From the NCBI GenBank assembly GCA_037952775.1, contig JBANAY010000003.1, positions 23,808,001-23,872,000 of the forward strand: a stretch of DNA of 64,000 nt, read 5' to 3'. Source of the DNA: Clonostachys chloroleuca. Lineage: Eukaryota > Ascomycota > Sordariomycetes > Hypocreales > Bionectriaceae. Numbering within the stretch: position 1 is the stretch's first letter; each line of letters opens with the position of its first letter. Positions 24,701 to 38,700 of this stretch are shown here, piece by piece. Below the pieces are notes generated by a model that was not told the origin of the DNA, did not search any database, and worked only from the letters and a program-made list of their open reading frames with translations. A program made the translations under genes and the position numbers.

Positions 24701-27240
24701 AGATTAAGAACTGGTTTTATATATTATCTATATAGTAACTATATTTTAAAATATAACCTTCCTTATAGATATCTTAGTAGATACTATATAGGAAGTATTA
24801 AAGAGAATCTGACTGGATATATATCTAAGACTGCTAGACTATATTATATATAATATAGGAACTTAATTTATAAGTAACTAATTTTATATAAATATAAGGA
24901 TTATTAGTTCTAAGTATAAGTAAATACTAATTAAGGCCTATTAATTAATTAGTAAGATTAAGAGATATTATAAACTACTATAATATATATTTAATATCTT
25001 ATATAAGGAACTTAAGGAGATAACCTTAAAGGAATTAATATTATAAGTAGTAGTTAAAGTAGTTAATAATATAGTAGAGCCTAATAGCCTTATACTAATA
25101 TTCCTTATATTTAGAGTATATCTAAGAGTTATTATATTCTCTCCCTTATTATAATCTATAGTTTAAAGAGTATAAGTAGTTAATCTTATAATAAAAGCCT
25201 TAAGGGAACTATATACTAAAGAGAGAACTATACTTATACTAGCTATATATAATAGCCCTAACCTAATAGAACTCCTTAAACTCCTACTCCTAAGTAAGGT
25301 TATAATATAGAAAGAGAATAAGAGATAGTTTAGGCTGTATAGACTTTTATTAAATAACTCCTATAATATTATAATTAAAATACAGAATAGACTAAAGACC
25401 TTTTAGTCTATATATATAAAGCTATACTATAGAGATAAACAGACTGAAAATCCAGTCTAAGAGAGTACTAGCCTGATAATATATCTAAAAGACCCCTTAC
25501 TACTTATAATAAGTGAACTACTATAAAGAAGGGGATAACTAACAGGCTTAAAGAATAAACCGAAAGTATATATATAATATATAGTATAACCAGTTAGACT
25601 GTATACTAACTATATAATATATAAGGAGTAAGATACCCTTAAGCTAGCTAAGAAACTTTAAAAGAAAGGAGTTATTATAACCCTGGGTACTCTGTTTAAG
25701 GCCTCTATAATAGCTAAAATTAACTAACTTATTAAAATAGGTATATTTAAGTTTATATAGTTTAACTGTAATATTAAAAACAGTTAACTATTTAAAGTAT
25801 ATATTATTAATAAGGTAAAAGAATAGAATATATATTTATATAAGAAATCCTATCTAGTTATATAAGGATATAATAATACTAGTAAGGAGATAATTCTTAT
25901 ATAGTTACTAATAATCTAATACTATAGCTAATAGCTTATCCTTATACTAATACTATTACTATTAGTAGTGGGAACTTATATTCTAATAGGTAGAGATATT
26001 ATATAAGCCTACCTATAGTCCGAGTTAATACTATAATATATAATTTATATAATATTCCTAAAAGACCTTAAGTAAAACTATCTGTAAGGAATAGTTATAA
26101 AAATTATAAAGCTATTATATAGGATTACTAAGTCTAGTATATATTAGTATACTATATACTATAAGCACTTTATAATATATATAAAAATAGTAATCTCTAG
26201 CTTTAACCTATATCTCCTAATTATAGGAAGTAATATACCTAATTTTAGGATTATCAGAATATAAACTAATAATATACTCGAGTTATTTAATAAGATACTT
26301 ACTGCAGAAGAAGAATATTAGTTAAAAGAGGCTAAGTTTAAAGTAAAAGCTAGAGTTAAGCTTTCCGAGGAAATAGACCTTAAATTTAATAGAGGAAAGA
26401 TATCCCTCTATAGTATAATAATTAAGTTCCTTTAAAAGAGCTAAACTAATATACTTTAGAAAGCTATAAATATAGAGAGCTATAAAGCCTAAAGAGTATA
26501 TAGTATATAGATTATAAGTATTATACAACCAGAAGCCTTATATAATTTATTTATAGTAGTATAATTATAATAGAATCTATTAAAAGATAATATTAAGAAG
26601 TTAAATAAAAGGCTTATATAGTAAATTAAGAACTATAACTATAGACTGAAATTTATACTACTCAACCTATATAATCTGAAGCTATATATCTTTACAGATA
26701 GATCTCTTGCTAATAATAAAGATATAAGCTCTTAAATCAGCTTTATAATTATATTTAGAATAGAGATAAGGATTGAGAGCTAGGAGCCTATATTCTAACT
26801 AACTAGGAATATTATATACTAGTTATTAATAAAGTATAAATATATTATAAGAAGCAGTCTTATATTAGAAGTCTATAGTATAGTAGCCAGATTTAATATA
26901 GATATTATAATTATAAGTACTCTTCAAATAATTACTTTAAAAATAATACTACTGGAAATACTACTAGTAATTTATATAGATTTTCTTTTACTATATAAAT
27001 ACCTTATTAAGCTCGGTATAACTGTAGAGAAAAGACTAATAATCAATATAATAGCTTTATAGTAATTATATAAATACTATAAAATTACTAAAATAAAATA
27101 GATTAATAGAGAGAATAACCTAGCAGATACCTTAATAAAAGGGAAGCCTAATTTAGTACTCTTAAAACTTATAGAAATAAATAAGTTAAGAATTTAAATT
27201 AAGGAAGATATTAAGAGGCTGCCTAAACTAGGTATAGCCT
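21701..27240 (+). pseudogene. gag-pol of the copia element (RIP-inactivated)
   Basis: Plus-strand reverse transcriptase motifs are clear. 'RDII*AYL*S' (about 25993-26022) is the copia 'DITQAYxQS' box with two Gln codons lost. At 26256-26282 'RI*TNNILE' is the mutated 'Q-T-D-D-T-L' active site. RNase H follows, with 'TDRSLANNKDISS' (about 26697-26735) and 'ENNLADTLIKGK' (about 27110-27146), the family's final motif. The first kilobase or so should hold gag and the middle should hold integrase, less clearly read. Loss of function is by transitions. Confidence 0.82.
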
Positions 27241-27321
27241 AGTAAATATAAACAGACTGAACCTATATAATAAGCTACTTTAAACTAAGAATTTAAATAT
27301 ATTATAAGTAATTAGAATATA

Positions 27322-27332
27322 GGGGGGGGGGG
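27322..27332 (+). other. Run of 11 G after copia pol
   Basis: A G11 tract preceded by aatata follows the end of RNase H. In compact copia elements a purine tract abuts the 3' LTR, but here the LTR starts 1.57 kb further on. The run may be an old polypurine tract or a homopolymer expansion. Confidence 0.5.
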
Positions 27333-27339
27333 CTTTCTA

Positions 27340-28240
27340 TAAGAAGCTATTCTATTCCTCTATCTATCTAAGCTATCTACTAATAATTAGATCTATTAAT
27401 CTATCTGAACTAGCTAAGCTATCTAATTTTTTTATTTTTTTATTTATTTTATTCTCCTCTTTTACTCAGGTTTAGGGTATATAGGAAAATAGTATCCAGG
27501 GGGTTAGAATTAGATATTAGAGGAACTACCCTTGGATTTATTATTATTATTAGACCTATTAGTACTTCTATAGATAGTACTATTATTATTATCAGGCCTT
27601 ATAGACTAATAATAAATAGTATAGTACTCTAAAAGAGATTTAATCTCCTTAGAGATAGTATTCTTAAAAATATAGCTAGAGCTAGGTTCTAATCTATATT
27701 ACTAATAGATAGTTAAACTATTAAAAGTACTATCTATAGTAAGATTATAAGCTATCTTCTAGATAATACTAGTATATATAACCAGAAGGTATACTTTAGT
27801 ATACTTATAGGAAGGTTTTCTAGTAGGTTTACTAAGCTCAGTAAGAGCTTTATAAGTAGTAATTAAATTATATATAAAAGATATTAGAACTTTAGGTATA
27901 GTAATATAAATATTACTACCCTTATTATAATATATATACTATATTTTATTATTATTATAATTAAAGTAATAACTATTACTCTTCCCCGAGGTAAGTAACT
28001 TAATATATACTATATATTTATTAGGATACTTACTATTAATAAATATATTAGCTAAGGAAGTAAAAAAAAGAAAGACTGCTAATACTTATATCTAATTAGA
28101 GTACTTCTTAGCTATATAATATTCCTATCTCTTAAGCTTCCTAAGCTCCTTCTATATCCTTCTAACCTTAGCTTACTACTAGGCTAGTATACTTAATATT
28201 CTTTAGACTGCTATATAAGCCTATTAGTAAGAGTTCCTAA
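27340..28240 (-). pseudogene. Antisense frame of the copia element, between pol and 3' LTR
   Basis: The minus strand shows a long protein-like stretch from about 28230 to 27450, broken by few TAG/TAA codons. It includes 'KELRKLKR' near the start, 'FFTSLANIFINSKYPNKYI', 'LTELSKPTRKPSYKYTKVY' and a Ser/Asn-rich end. No family was recognised. The frame is opposite to pol and fills the 1.5 kb between the G11 tract and the 3' LTR, the same arrangement as in the gypsy elements here. Confidence 0.4.
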
Positions 28241-28900
28241 AACTAAGTATCTGAGTATATATAATTAATAGCTATTTCCCTGGCTATACTATAGTAGGGC
28301 AGTATTATAGGCTCAGGGGAGGGGCTCTAAAGAGTAGATAAAAGAGAGGAGGAGGAAGGTATTATATTTCTATATTTAGTTAGCTCTAAAATATATAAGG
28401 AGGGAGTAACTACTTATAGAGAAGAAAATAGTAAATTAAAAGTTTAACTATATACTACTAAGATTAGCTATAAAACTATATCCTAGAGTATATATACCTC
28501 TATATATAAAAAGAGGATTAGGGTATAACTATCCTATAAAATAGTTAGCTATAAAACTCTAATCTAAAGTAGTAAGGATTATTATAGAGAGTATATATAT
28601 AATACTGGAGTAGCTATATAGAAAAGGAAAAGAGGAATATTATAGTAATATAGAACAGGGTTTAATATAAGTAGGGTATATACTTATAATTACTTATTAC
28701 TAGGGGTAACTATAGTAATAAGCAGGGAAACCTAATAATAAAATATATATATATCTGGACTAATATATATAGTATACCTTTTTAATAAAGATATAAAGAA
28801 TTAGAATTATATATATTTATTTCTTATATTTATAGAGATTATAAAGAGTCTATAATTATAAGGGCTATTTATATAGAATAAGAAAACAAAAGACTACCTG

Positions 28901-29089
28901 TATTAGTATACTAAATACTACTAACTAGCAGTTACTAGCTGGAAGCCAGAAGTAGAGCAGTTCGCTTAGTCAGGACCGCTCTAGAACTATATTTATAACC
29001 GGTTTACTTCTGTAGCTAGGATAATAACTTAATTAATTACTTTTAACCTATCTACTCAATAGTATACGCTTTGGAAAAGCCTTCTAACA
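28901..29089 (+). repeat. 3' LTR of the copia element (uninterrupted)
   Basis: A 189-bp repeat with the same total length as the split 5' LTR. It is less mutated than the 5' copy (gaccgctct against gaactgctct, tatacgctttgg against tatatacttta). It contains aggataataactt, the empty target site of gypsy B. Confidence 0.85.
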
Positions 29090-32000
29090 AGTATAGTATT
29101 TATATATAATAAGTATATTATATATATTATCTAAGTTTTATATATACTATAAGAGTAAAGATTTAATACTACTATTAATACTTTCTTTCCGAATTAATTA
29201 TATATACTACTACTAGTAAGCTAATTCTGCTCCCCTAGTTAGTATTTACTTTATAAAAATCTATCTTAACTGAATATCTATAGTATTATAGTAAGTTTAC
29301 CTGGGAAATAAAAAGGCTTAAATTATTAATAATAGCTCTTAGGATAAATAAAAGTCTATAACTATAAAAAAGGAGTAAAGAAAATCTATTATAATTAATA
29401 TAAATAAAAAGTTATTAATTCTGAATAAGAATAATACTCTATATTTTAAAGGGATTTATTTACTAAAGAGGTTTTTTCTAGATCTACCTAAGATATTTAT
29501 CCCATACTACTATATCAGTAGGCCTATATCTTTACTATATATTACCTGATAAGTTAATATTATAAGCTTCCTTAGTAAGAAATCTATAAACTTTAGTAAT
29601 AAATTTCTATAATAATAATCTCAGGGAAGCCTTTAGTTTTATTACTATATAAAGCTGAAGAAAGTAGTAAAAGGGCTTTTTTAAGGAACCTTAGGTAAAG
29701 TTAGGCTATATAATAGATAAACTTTATAAGGTTATTTATTTAAATTATTATTTAAATAATAGCCCTCTGCTTATCTTGTTCTAAAGTATTACCTGCCTAA
29801 GGGGTTATATTTTAAAGATAATTATTAAAACCCGGTAATACTTCTAGCTATTCTTCTATCTATTATTAGTTCTATCCCTACTCTACTAAATTACTTTTCT
29901 CCGGTATATCCTCCAGCCCTTAGTTAATACCAGGGTATATAATAACTAAGGGATAGAAATATATTTTCTTCTATAAGACCTCTATCTGAATACCTGCCCA
30001 GCAGAATATATTACTAATTACTTATCTAGGTATAAAAAAATTTCTAATTACTAGTAGAGGCTCTCCGCTATACTTAGTACCCTATTTTAAAGTATTATAA
30101 ATAACTAGGGTCTCTTTACTAAAGCCTTAATCTACCTGCTTTTTCCTATTTACTAACCAGGTCCAGTTAATATAAGACTACTAGTACTAGTTATACTCTA
30201 AGTAAGTATATATAGCTAGATCTGTTTTACTACTAGTTATACTCCTAAAGAGCTACTAAGAGCTAAAGGGAAGGTTTTTAAATAGTATACTATCTGGATT
30301 TTTATTACTATATAAGACCTTATATTACAGATACTATATATCTGCCTGAGAGACTTATTCCTCTCTGAGGTAGGGGCTAGTACTATAAATATCTATAAAA
30401 GACTAAGGAGACCCAGTTTAAGCTGTAACTTCTTCTATCAGCCTATATAAGGTAGGGATTCTTAAGGTTGTTTTATAAATAACTATAGCTTGTATATATA
30501 ATACTCTTAAAAAAGGGTATATATTAACCCTTATTATATTATATAGTTAAGCCGGGTAAGCAGTAGATAGATATAGTATACCTTAACAGTTTTATTCGTA
30601 AGAACTTATAAAGTTTTTACCTATTAAAGATATAATTATATCTATAAATAATAAATTCACCTTAGAATTAGTAAATATACTAGTATCTACTGAGAAGTCT
30701 TTACTTTTATATTTCAATTTATTAATACTTCTATAGCTTGATTTCTATATAGTATAAGAGTAGATTATCCCTAAGCGATATAGGCTTGAATTTTTAATCA
30801 AGCTCTATATACTCAGTATTATTAATTATCTTTACAAAATACTAGATACTAGGATACTAAACTAGTACTATATCTTCCTATCTATCTTCCTATATTAGCT
30901 TATTAAATTAAGATATCTATTCAGTTACTCTAAATCCGAACTGGATTATATTACTACTATATATAGGTCTAATTATCTTACTAAAGCTACTAATATACCT
31001 ATTTATATAGATAGGCCTTTTATCAGGTAGATATAATAGTAGATTAAATACTATTATAGGGCCGGGATATAAAATACTGAATTTATAGATAAACTCTCTT
31101 AGTATTTTCCTATCCCCCGGCTATATAGAACCTAAAGGGTAAGATCTCTTTTTAAAAGTAAATACTAGGTCCCCCGGGGTTATTACAATATTAAGTCTGG
31201 TATAATCTTCAGCTAACTATCTACTGGGGAGGATTAGTACTAGCTAGGCTATAAGACTTTATATTTTAGCCTGGGGTAATACTATACTGTCAGGTATATT
31301 AGCTATAATTAACCAGTATTTTAATAGATAGGTCTTTAATTTATCTGGTATATTTTATTTTCTAATAAGTAAGTAATTCCAGTTAATAATATACTGCTCT
31401 ATTCCGAGGAGGGTATTAGCGGATAGGTATAGCTCGTAGAGCTAATAATATACCTATCTAATCTAAAAAGGGTACTTTAAACCAGTTAATAATCTAAGCT
31501 TTAATATAAATAGCTCAGAGTCTATAGATAGCTTAATTATAAAAAGATAAAAGGTAATTAATACTATTTAAAGCCTTCTATAACTTAAAAAAGATATAAT
31601 AAATAATATAAGCTTTTACCTTAATATTTAAGGATAGCTAATCTCTTTTATTCTTTTATTCTATAGTACTATTTATTAAATATAAATATAGTATAATATA
31701 AGTATTTTTATACTTAATTTGAATTATATTACAGTTATACCCTATTCTTTATCTCCCAGATTACCCCTATAAGGTTTCTAGGGTTAAGTAAGTTATACTA
31801 CTGATTTTCTAAGGAAAAGTTATTAATTAACTATAATAAAATCCCTACGAGGTCTGTTTTATTACTTTTTTTACAGTACCTTTATTCAGCCTATAGAAAT
31901 AAGGATAAGAAATTCAATAGTTTATAAATCGGAATTAATATAACTATTACTTTTAAAGTTAGGGAGATTAACCCTGGAGGGCTTATAAACTATTACTCAG

Positions 32001-35000
32001 ATATTATATCCGCCTATTCGCTTTCTAGGAAAGGGTATAGTACAGCTTACTATTAGCTATAATATTCCCCAGATCAGAGAATCTACTACTAACTATTTAT
32101 TCTGTTCTGCCTAGATTATATTATTATACTTAACCCGGGCTTACTATAGAACAGCCGGAGTAGGTCTTACTATAATATAATTATAACTATATCTAATCTA
32201 ATACTTACTGAATTTACCCTACTTATTATAGTATTATACTATATATTATTTATATAACTTCAGTTTAGTTTAGTTTAATTCCTACTCAGTTATAGCTACT
32301 AGTTATATAAGCAGCTATATATAATTAGTATATTAGCTAGCAGCTGAAGTTATAAAGTTAGTATATATTTACCTCTATTATAGCTCCAGCTTAGATAAGT
32401 ATTTTATAAATAGGGGTATATTATAGTTATAGTCCTCCTGATATTCCTTATACTACTTCTAGCTACTATACCTTCTTAATATAGTAGTACCGAGCTAATA
32501 TACTAAGGCTCTGATAGGATATAGTATTACTTTCGTTCTAGTTATTATTTATCTCTAGTAAGCTTTTAGCTCCCTTATACTGGAATTTATAAATTTTATC
32601 TAGCTTAATCTATTTAAAAACTTACTATAAAATCTCTAGTATTACTAGTACCTATTAGATATTAGGTATCTCTCCGGCTATAATTAGTAAGTATAATAGG
32701 GCTTAGGACTTATAGCTAAGCTTCCTTAACTAATAGGATATCTAGGTATATTCTAACTTAGATTATAATCTAAAGAGTAGCCTAGAGTATAAGATATCAG
32801 GTATCTACTACTATAGTATAGGGAATTAGTATATTTATCTATCTTAGATTTCTTATACAGTATACTGCTCTAACTGCTATTATAGCTATATAATTACTTA
32901 TAGTACTAAGCAGCTGCTTATTATAACTATTATATCTTAGTACTATAGTCCGTCCGGCAGATATTATAGTACTATTAGTATTATTTTGAGATTACCTATA
33001 TATATATCCTGGTTATTACTCGAGCTAATTATAGATAAATAGTACTTAGCGGTTACTATATATAATATAAATAATACTCCTGATACTAATACAGTATATC
33101 TTCCCTGATATACTTATTACTATAAGGGTACTATCTATCCTTCTAGATAGCCCGATTACTATAGATTAGTTATTATACCCTACTAGCAGATACTAGTACT
33201 AAGGCGGAAGTATATATATATTAAAAATAGAATCTGTAATAGGCTAGGGTTAACCCGGCTAATATCCGGTTATACCTACCTATCTATTATCTATAAAAGG
33301 ACTTACTCTTCCTCCTAGCCCTATACTGATATTACCCTAGCCCTTAGTTTTAATAATAATTTACTATTTATACCTATCTGTAAGGCTTTTCTGAAAATAC
33401 TATAATAGTACCCTATTAACTTACCTAATAAGATTCTAATAGCTATTCTCAGAATACTTAATATCTAAAGTATCTTTCTGATTATATAGTCTTCTAAAAG
33501 ACTCTCTAATCTTCTTAAACCTTATAATTTAAACTTATTTACTTAATTCTAGTAAACCTTATTTAATTTTTTTAACCCTAGTAAAGATTTTTTCTTTTAT
33601 CTATTTAGATATTAATAATATTATTCTAATTCTTAAAAAAGCAAGCTAGAAATTTAAGGAGCTTAAGCTATAAGAGCTTATTATCCTAATTACTTTATAT
33701 CTAGTAGTAGATATAAAGGATTCTCAGAGCCTTAAGAAGGAAATAGAGACTATAATATTACTTAAGTAGACTCTATACTAGTTTATTCTATCGGATAATA
33801 AATTACCTAATAAGAGTATTCAGTTTTAAGTAAGGCCCTTACTATAAAGTATATCCAGGTATTACTAAACTAATAAATTACCTAATATACTTCTTAAGTA
33901 AGGTACTAAATTATTAAGTATACTTTTACTAATCTTAGATAAGTTATAAGAACTTTCTAATAACTCTAAAAAGTATAGAAGATATAAATATCTTCTTTAA
34001 TCTTACTCTTATCTATATATAGTCCAGCTTAATAACTCTGGGGTTACCTTTTATTATACTATAAGTACTATTAAGGAGTTTAAGTTTAATATATAAGTCT
34101 GAGATAGGCTTCTCCTTATTATTATTTACTAACTACCTATAGATTTTAAACTAGCGGAAGAATATAATAGGGAGTAATATAGAATTACTATATATAAGTA
34201 ATAAACTATAAGAGATATAATAGATATTTATATACAGATTAGAGAAAGACTTAGCTATTATTACTATAGAGTATAAAAATAATAAGGAGGATTATTATTA
34301 TATAAAACTACTCTACTAATATACTTATTAACTGGGAACAGATTATATTCTTCTCTCCTGAGCCTTTTTATAAAATCAGGTTATAGGGCTAATAGACTAT
34401 TATTAAGCCTAATATCCTTTAAAAAGCTTAAGAATAATTAATTAAAGGAAGAGTAATAACCCTTTTATTATCTTCTTCCTATAGTAATTTCCTACCTATT
34501 TAATAAATTATAATTACTTTATTATAGGCTAACCCGGTATTATTAGAGTAGTATCTGTACTTTAATTCAGTTAGTAAAGCAGTAGTATAAGATTTAGAAT
34601 ATTATTTCTAGATATCTTAAAGGTTTATAAGGGGTTTAGACTTAGAAGGGAAAGGATACTATTCCTCCGGGATTAGATTATAAAACCCGATATTATTATT
34701 AATATAGTTTTTATTTTCTATAACTCCCTTATAGAATAGTAATAAGATAACTATAATTTTTTCTTTATTTTTTTCCCTATCTGAATAAAAACTTTAGAGC
34801 TTCTTATTTAGAAGAGAAGATCTAAGTAATAAGTTAATTATAGAAACTACTCTACTTAAGTTTTTAATAAGGTAAACCTTATTTTATTTTATAATTAAGC
34901 AAATAGTAAAGTTAGAATTTTTTTTAGCAGGTAGATAATAGCTAAGAAGGAAGTAATAATATAAATTATTAGGTTCTATCAGCTTCTTTTAAAGAGATTA

Positions 35001-38000
35001 GAAATATTCTTACTTTAAAGGAAAGGCCTACTTTATAGTAATATATAAGAGCTAAACAGATAATTAATAGTAGGAGTATATAAGATATAAGGAGTATATA
35101 AGATCGATATATATATTCTTCTCTAGGATAGAGTATCCTATACTAAGAGCTTTCTATAGGAGAGACTTATAGAATAGTAGGTAAAATATTAGTAGTAATT
35201 AAGGTTCTTCTATAATTTAGATATTTAATATTAATATATAAGATAGTACTACTCGAGATAAGTTTATACTATTATTATACTAAGTTTTAGCCCTAAAGTA
35301 TATATAAATACTTTAAAATAGGGAAAATTATTATATATACCCCAGTTTAGTAATATTCCATAGAGTTATTAGGAATAGCTTTTTTTAACTGCTATAATAC
35401 TGTATATCTTCTATACTCTTAGTAAGATTAGGGTTAGCTTTAATTACTATAGGTAATATAGTATTTATTTGTTTATTATAGTTCCTTGCCAAACTAGTAA
35501 TAGCTTACCTGCCTCCTTCTATTAAATTTAATATAAAGTTTATTTTAGTATAATTATAAAAATAAAAATATATTTATACTACTACTACCGCCTGATTTTA
35601 TAGTACTATAAAATACTCTTAATTAAGGCTGCTCTTATAAAATAATCTAAAGCTCTAAATTATTAAATAAATTTATTAATATTTATATTATAATAGGTAT
35701 AGAAGTATATAATATTCTATAAATTTCAGAATATTATCTGTAGAATACTCCTTCTCTATTTATAAGGGTAGATACTTAATTTATTCTATTAGAATAAGCA
35801 GATCAGTATTCTATTATATAGTAAGGAAATAATATATTCTATATAGTTTTATCTAGGCTTTCTAAAACTAACTTTCTTATAGATATAGGATAAGTAGATA
35901 TACTATTAATAGGGGCTGCTATTTTCTATTAATAGCCTATCTACTTGATCTCTACTCTGCGAGAGGTGCTTACTCAGCTAAAAAGCTATAATTAACCCTG
36001 TATTCTTATAAAAAAAAAGGATTAGTAATTATATAATATTTTTAAATATTTATATTATATTAGACCTATATAAAAGGTACTGATTAAGAGGGTTCAGCTT
36101 ATATTATCTTATAATACTAGCTATACTTTATCTATCTGGAAGTACTAATAATAGAAAACAGATATTATATTCTCTACCTGTATACTTTATAAAGTAGTTC
36201 GGTATTTTAAGAACTATATTATAATTATTATAGGAATAAGGAAATAGTATATATAACCTATTCAGATATTATCCCTATATATATATCTTACTAAACTGTT
36301 AAGATACTATATTTTCCTATATTATTAATATTCTACTCTGATATCTGATTTGCAGAAAGAATATATAATCAGGGCTTTTAACAGATATAAGGTAGGTACT
36401 GATCTAGGGATTATAGATAGGTAACTCTATATATTAAATTAAGGTAAAGGGCCTGACTTAACTCTATTAGATACTTCTTATATCTTAGAATAGCTTTTCT
36501 AACCTTATCGAGATAGGTAGTAGTAAGAACTCTTATACTACTTATATAGGCTAGTAATTACTATAACTAATTTTATATATAGTTAATAAAGCTCTTCTCT
36601 ACTCTGAACTTTAGCTACTTATAAGAATAGACTTACTACTAGTACTTACTTAGGAAGTTTATACTTTATATCTGATTATATAACTTCTATAGGCTTAATC
36701 CCTTATAGCTATTAGTTAACTTCTTTTAAGTATATTATTTTATAAAACTCCTAAACTATCTATTCTATATATTTTCTTAAGAGTATATTTTATATACTCT
36801 TAACTTTTTTTTAATATTTATTATAGACTTTTCCTTTAGGTATATCTTTTACAGCGGATACTGAGGTATATCCAGTATATTTAATTTATTCTAATATATA
36901 CTTTTACTTCTTTATATACCTAGTTAGTATTTTATCTTAAGTAACCTCTAGCTTTTACTAGTCTATTAATACCTTTAGTATATACTAATAGTAGTAAAGC
37001 CAACCTATAAGCTATATTAAGTCTATCTACAGGGAGCTTCTGAAAATAATAGACTGAATATCTATCCTAATAAAATTAGGTATATAATATTATAAGTATA
37101 TCCCAGAGTTACTGAGTATATAACCTATTATTTTATTTCTCTCCTTAGATATAAGAGTCTCTATTAAGAGCTATTAGTCTATTTTTATATATCCTGCTAA
37201 GGGGATAGTTTACTTTACTATATATCTTTTAGCCTGATCTATAATACAGATTATAGAATTTAAGTATCTTTATATATCCTAACTCTCGATTAAGATAAAT
37301 TAAGAATCCTTAGACTTTTAAGTACTTTAGAGCTTTATATAAAGAAATCTGGAGGCTATTAATATCTCTAAATAACAGGTACTTATACTAATTCTCCTTC
37401 TACAGAAGTTATATCCGGTCTAGGTACTCTGGAATAGCTATATTATATATCTACTCAGGGCCTGTAAATTTATTCTTAAATACCCTATTAGTAAAGGTAT
37501 AAAACAGAATATAAAGTACAGGATTATAAATCAGATTATTTTCTTTATAAAATCTAAAAATCTTATAGTTTTCCCCTCCTTTAAGATACTCTAAATTCAA
37601 AGTTAATTCAATATAGGGATAGGATTATCTAGCAGGAGGTAGGAAAAGTTAGAATTCTATATATTTATAGAGAATATTCCTAATAAGTATATCTAGTTTT
37701 ATAGTAGTAGTACCAGCTAGTACTAGAATTATAGAGATTAATACCTATAAATATTTATAGTTATAGATAGCTTTATTATAAACCTAATAATAGTAGAGAA
37801 TTAAGTCTAAGTTTTAGATAAATAGCTCAGATTTCTCCTTCTTAGAATAATCTAAATTAAATATATATATAAGTTTTATATAAATCTACTTTCAGATCTA
37901 ATTAGTACTAACTCTAATATATAAGTAATAAATAACTAATATATATTTCCTATATTATAGAGTATACTACTATCTATATAGTACTAGGTCTTTATAGTAT

Positions 38001-38700
38001 AAACTATACTAAGTATATTCTAGTATATCAGAATAGAAGATACCTTTCGAATTCTAGAATACTTTATATACTAGTATAAGTAGGACTTAATAAATAAAGT
38101 ATTACAGGCCTTTATAGATTTATTAGGGTTATATTTATAAATAATATAATACCTGAATTATAGTCTGTTAGTATATCTTCTGAAGAATAACTATTAGATA
38201 TACCTATTCTATTATATCTCCTCTAGTTTGGTTATTTTCTTCGTATTATCTTTATAAATAGATATTATTAAACCTTCTGCTTTATATTCAGCCTTAAAGG
38301 ATTTATAGAAATAAGCCTTATTTTCTAGATTATCCTCAGCTAAGCTATAACTAGAGTTAATAAAGCTTTCTAAGTTAGACTTTAAATCAGAACTTATATC
38401 TAAGTAATTATCAGACCTTTCTTTACTCTTAGTATTTAAACTAGATAGATTAGTTAAACTAATTAGGTCCCTCTTCGCTTTTCTAGAGTTTTATTAGGAG
38501 TTATTATTAGTTATAATTAATAGTATTTAGATAAGGTTACTATTATCCCTGCTTAAGCTATTCTTATATTAATACAGCTTATAGCCTAAGTTATAAGAAT
38601 TATTAGAAATCTAAGCTGTTTAAGGATATTCCTCTTATCTCTTTATATATAGGCTATAGTTTATACCGGATTAAGTAGTATCTCTAATATAATTATAGCT
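29090..38700 (-). repeat. RIP-mutated repeat block with relics of unidentified minus-strand protein(s)
   Basis: The block is AT-rich with CA/TG depletion throughout. I found no LTR pair and no reverse transcriptase, integrase or transposase motif. Minus-strand segments nevertheless read like protein. About 38489-38213 holds 90 residues without a stop, starting 'RKAKRDLISLTNLSSLNTKS'. About 33470-33290 contains 'YYYSIFRKALQIGINSKLL'. About 31120-30790 contains 'LYLPDKRPIYINRYISSF' and 'NIIQFGFRVTE'. These could belong to one very long protein or to several. Plus-strand readings of the same DNA are also long because RIP has few effects on some codons, so the strand is probable, not certain. Confidence 0.4.

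Larger units (their letters stand above)
14083..29089 (+). mobile_element. Ty1/copia retrotransposon, split by gypsy element B
   Basis: The 3' LTR is 28901-29089 (189 bp). The 5' LTR is present in two pieces, 14083-14207 and 21637-21700, which together also make 189 bp. Between the pieces sits gypsy element B with one copy of the duplicated target. Both LTRs start TATTAG (a mutated TGTTAG) and end CTTCTAACA (CTTCTAATA in the 5' copy). Pol on the plus strand is recognisably copia. Without B the element is about 7.6 kb. The bases flanking its two ends (aaaat and agtat) are not a clean target duplication. Confidence 0.85.

Noticed and set aside
26322..26528. 68-codon minus-strand open frame in the copia element
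   Set aside because: It overlaps plus-strand copia reverse transcriptase; low complexity caused by AT bias.
14083..29089. Clean target duplication around the copia element
   Set aside because: The flanks aaaat (before 14083) and agtat (after 29089) differ at two positions, one of which RIP cannot explain.
29300..33560. Long plus-strand frame with TAG/TAA as its main interruptions
   Set aside because: On re-reading, the minus strand gives more protein-like segments in the same DNA; after RIP both strands can look semi-open, so I did not list a plus-strand gene.
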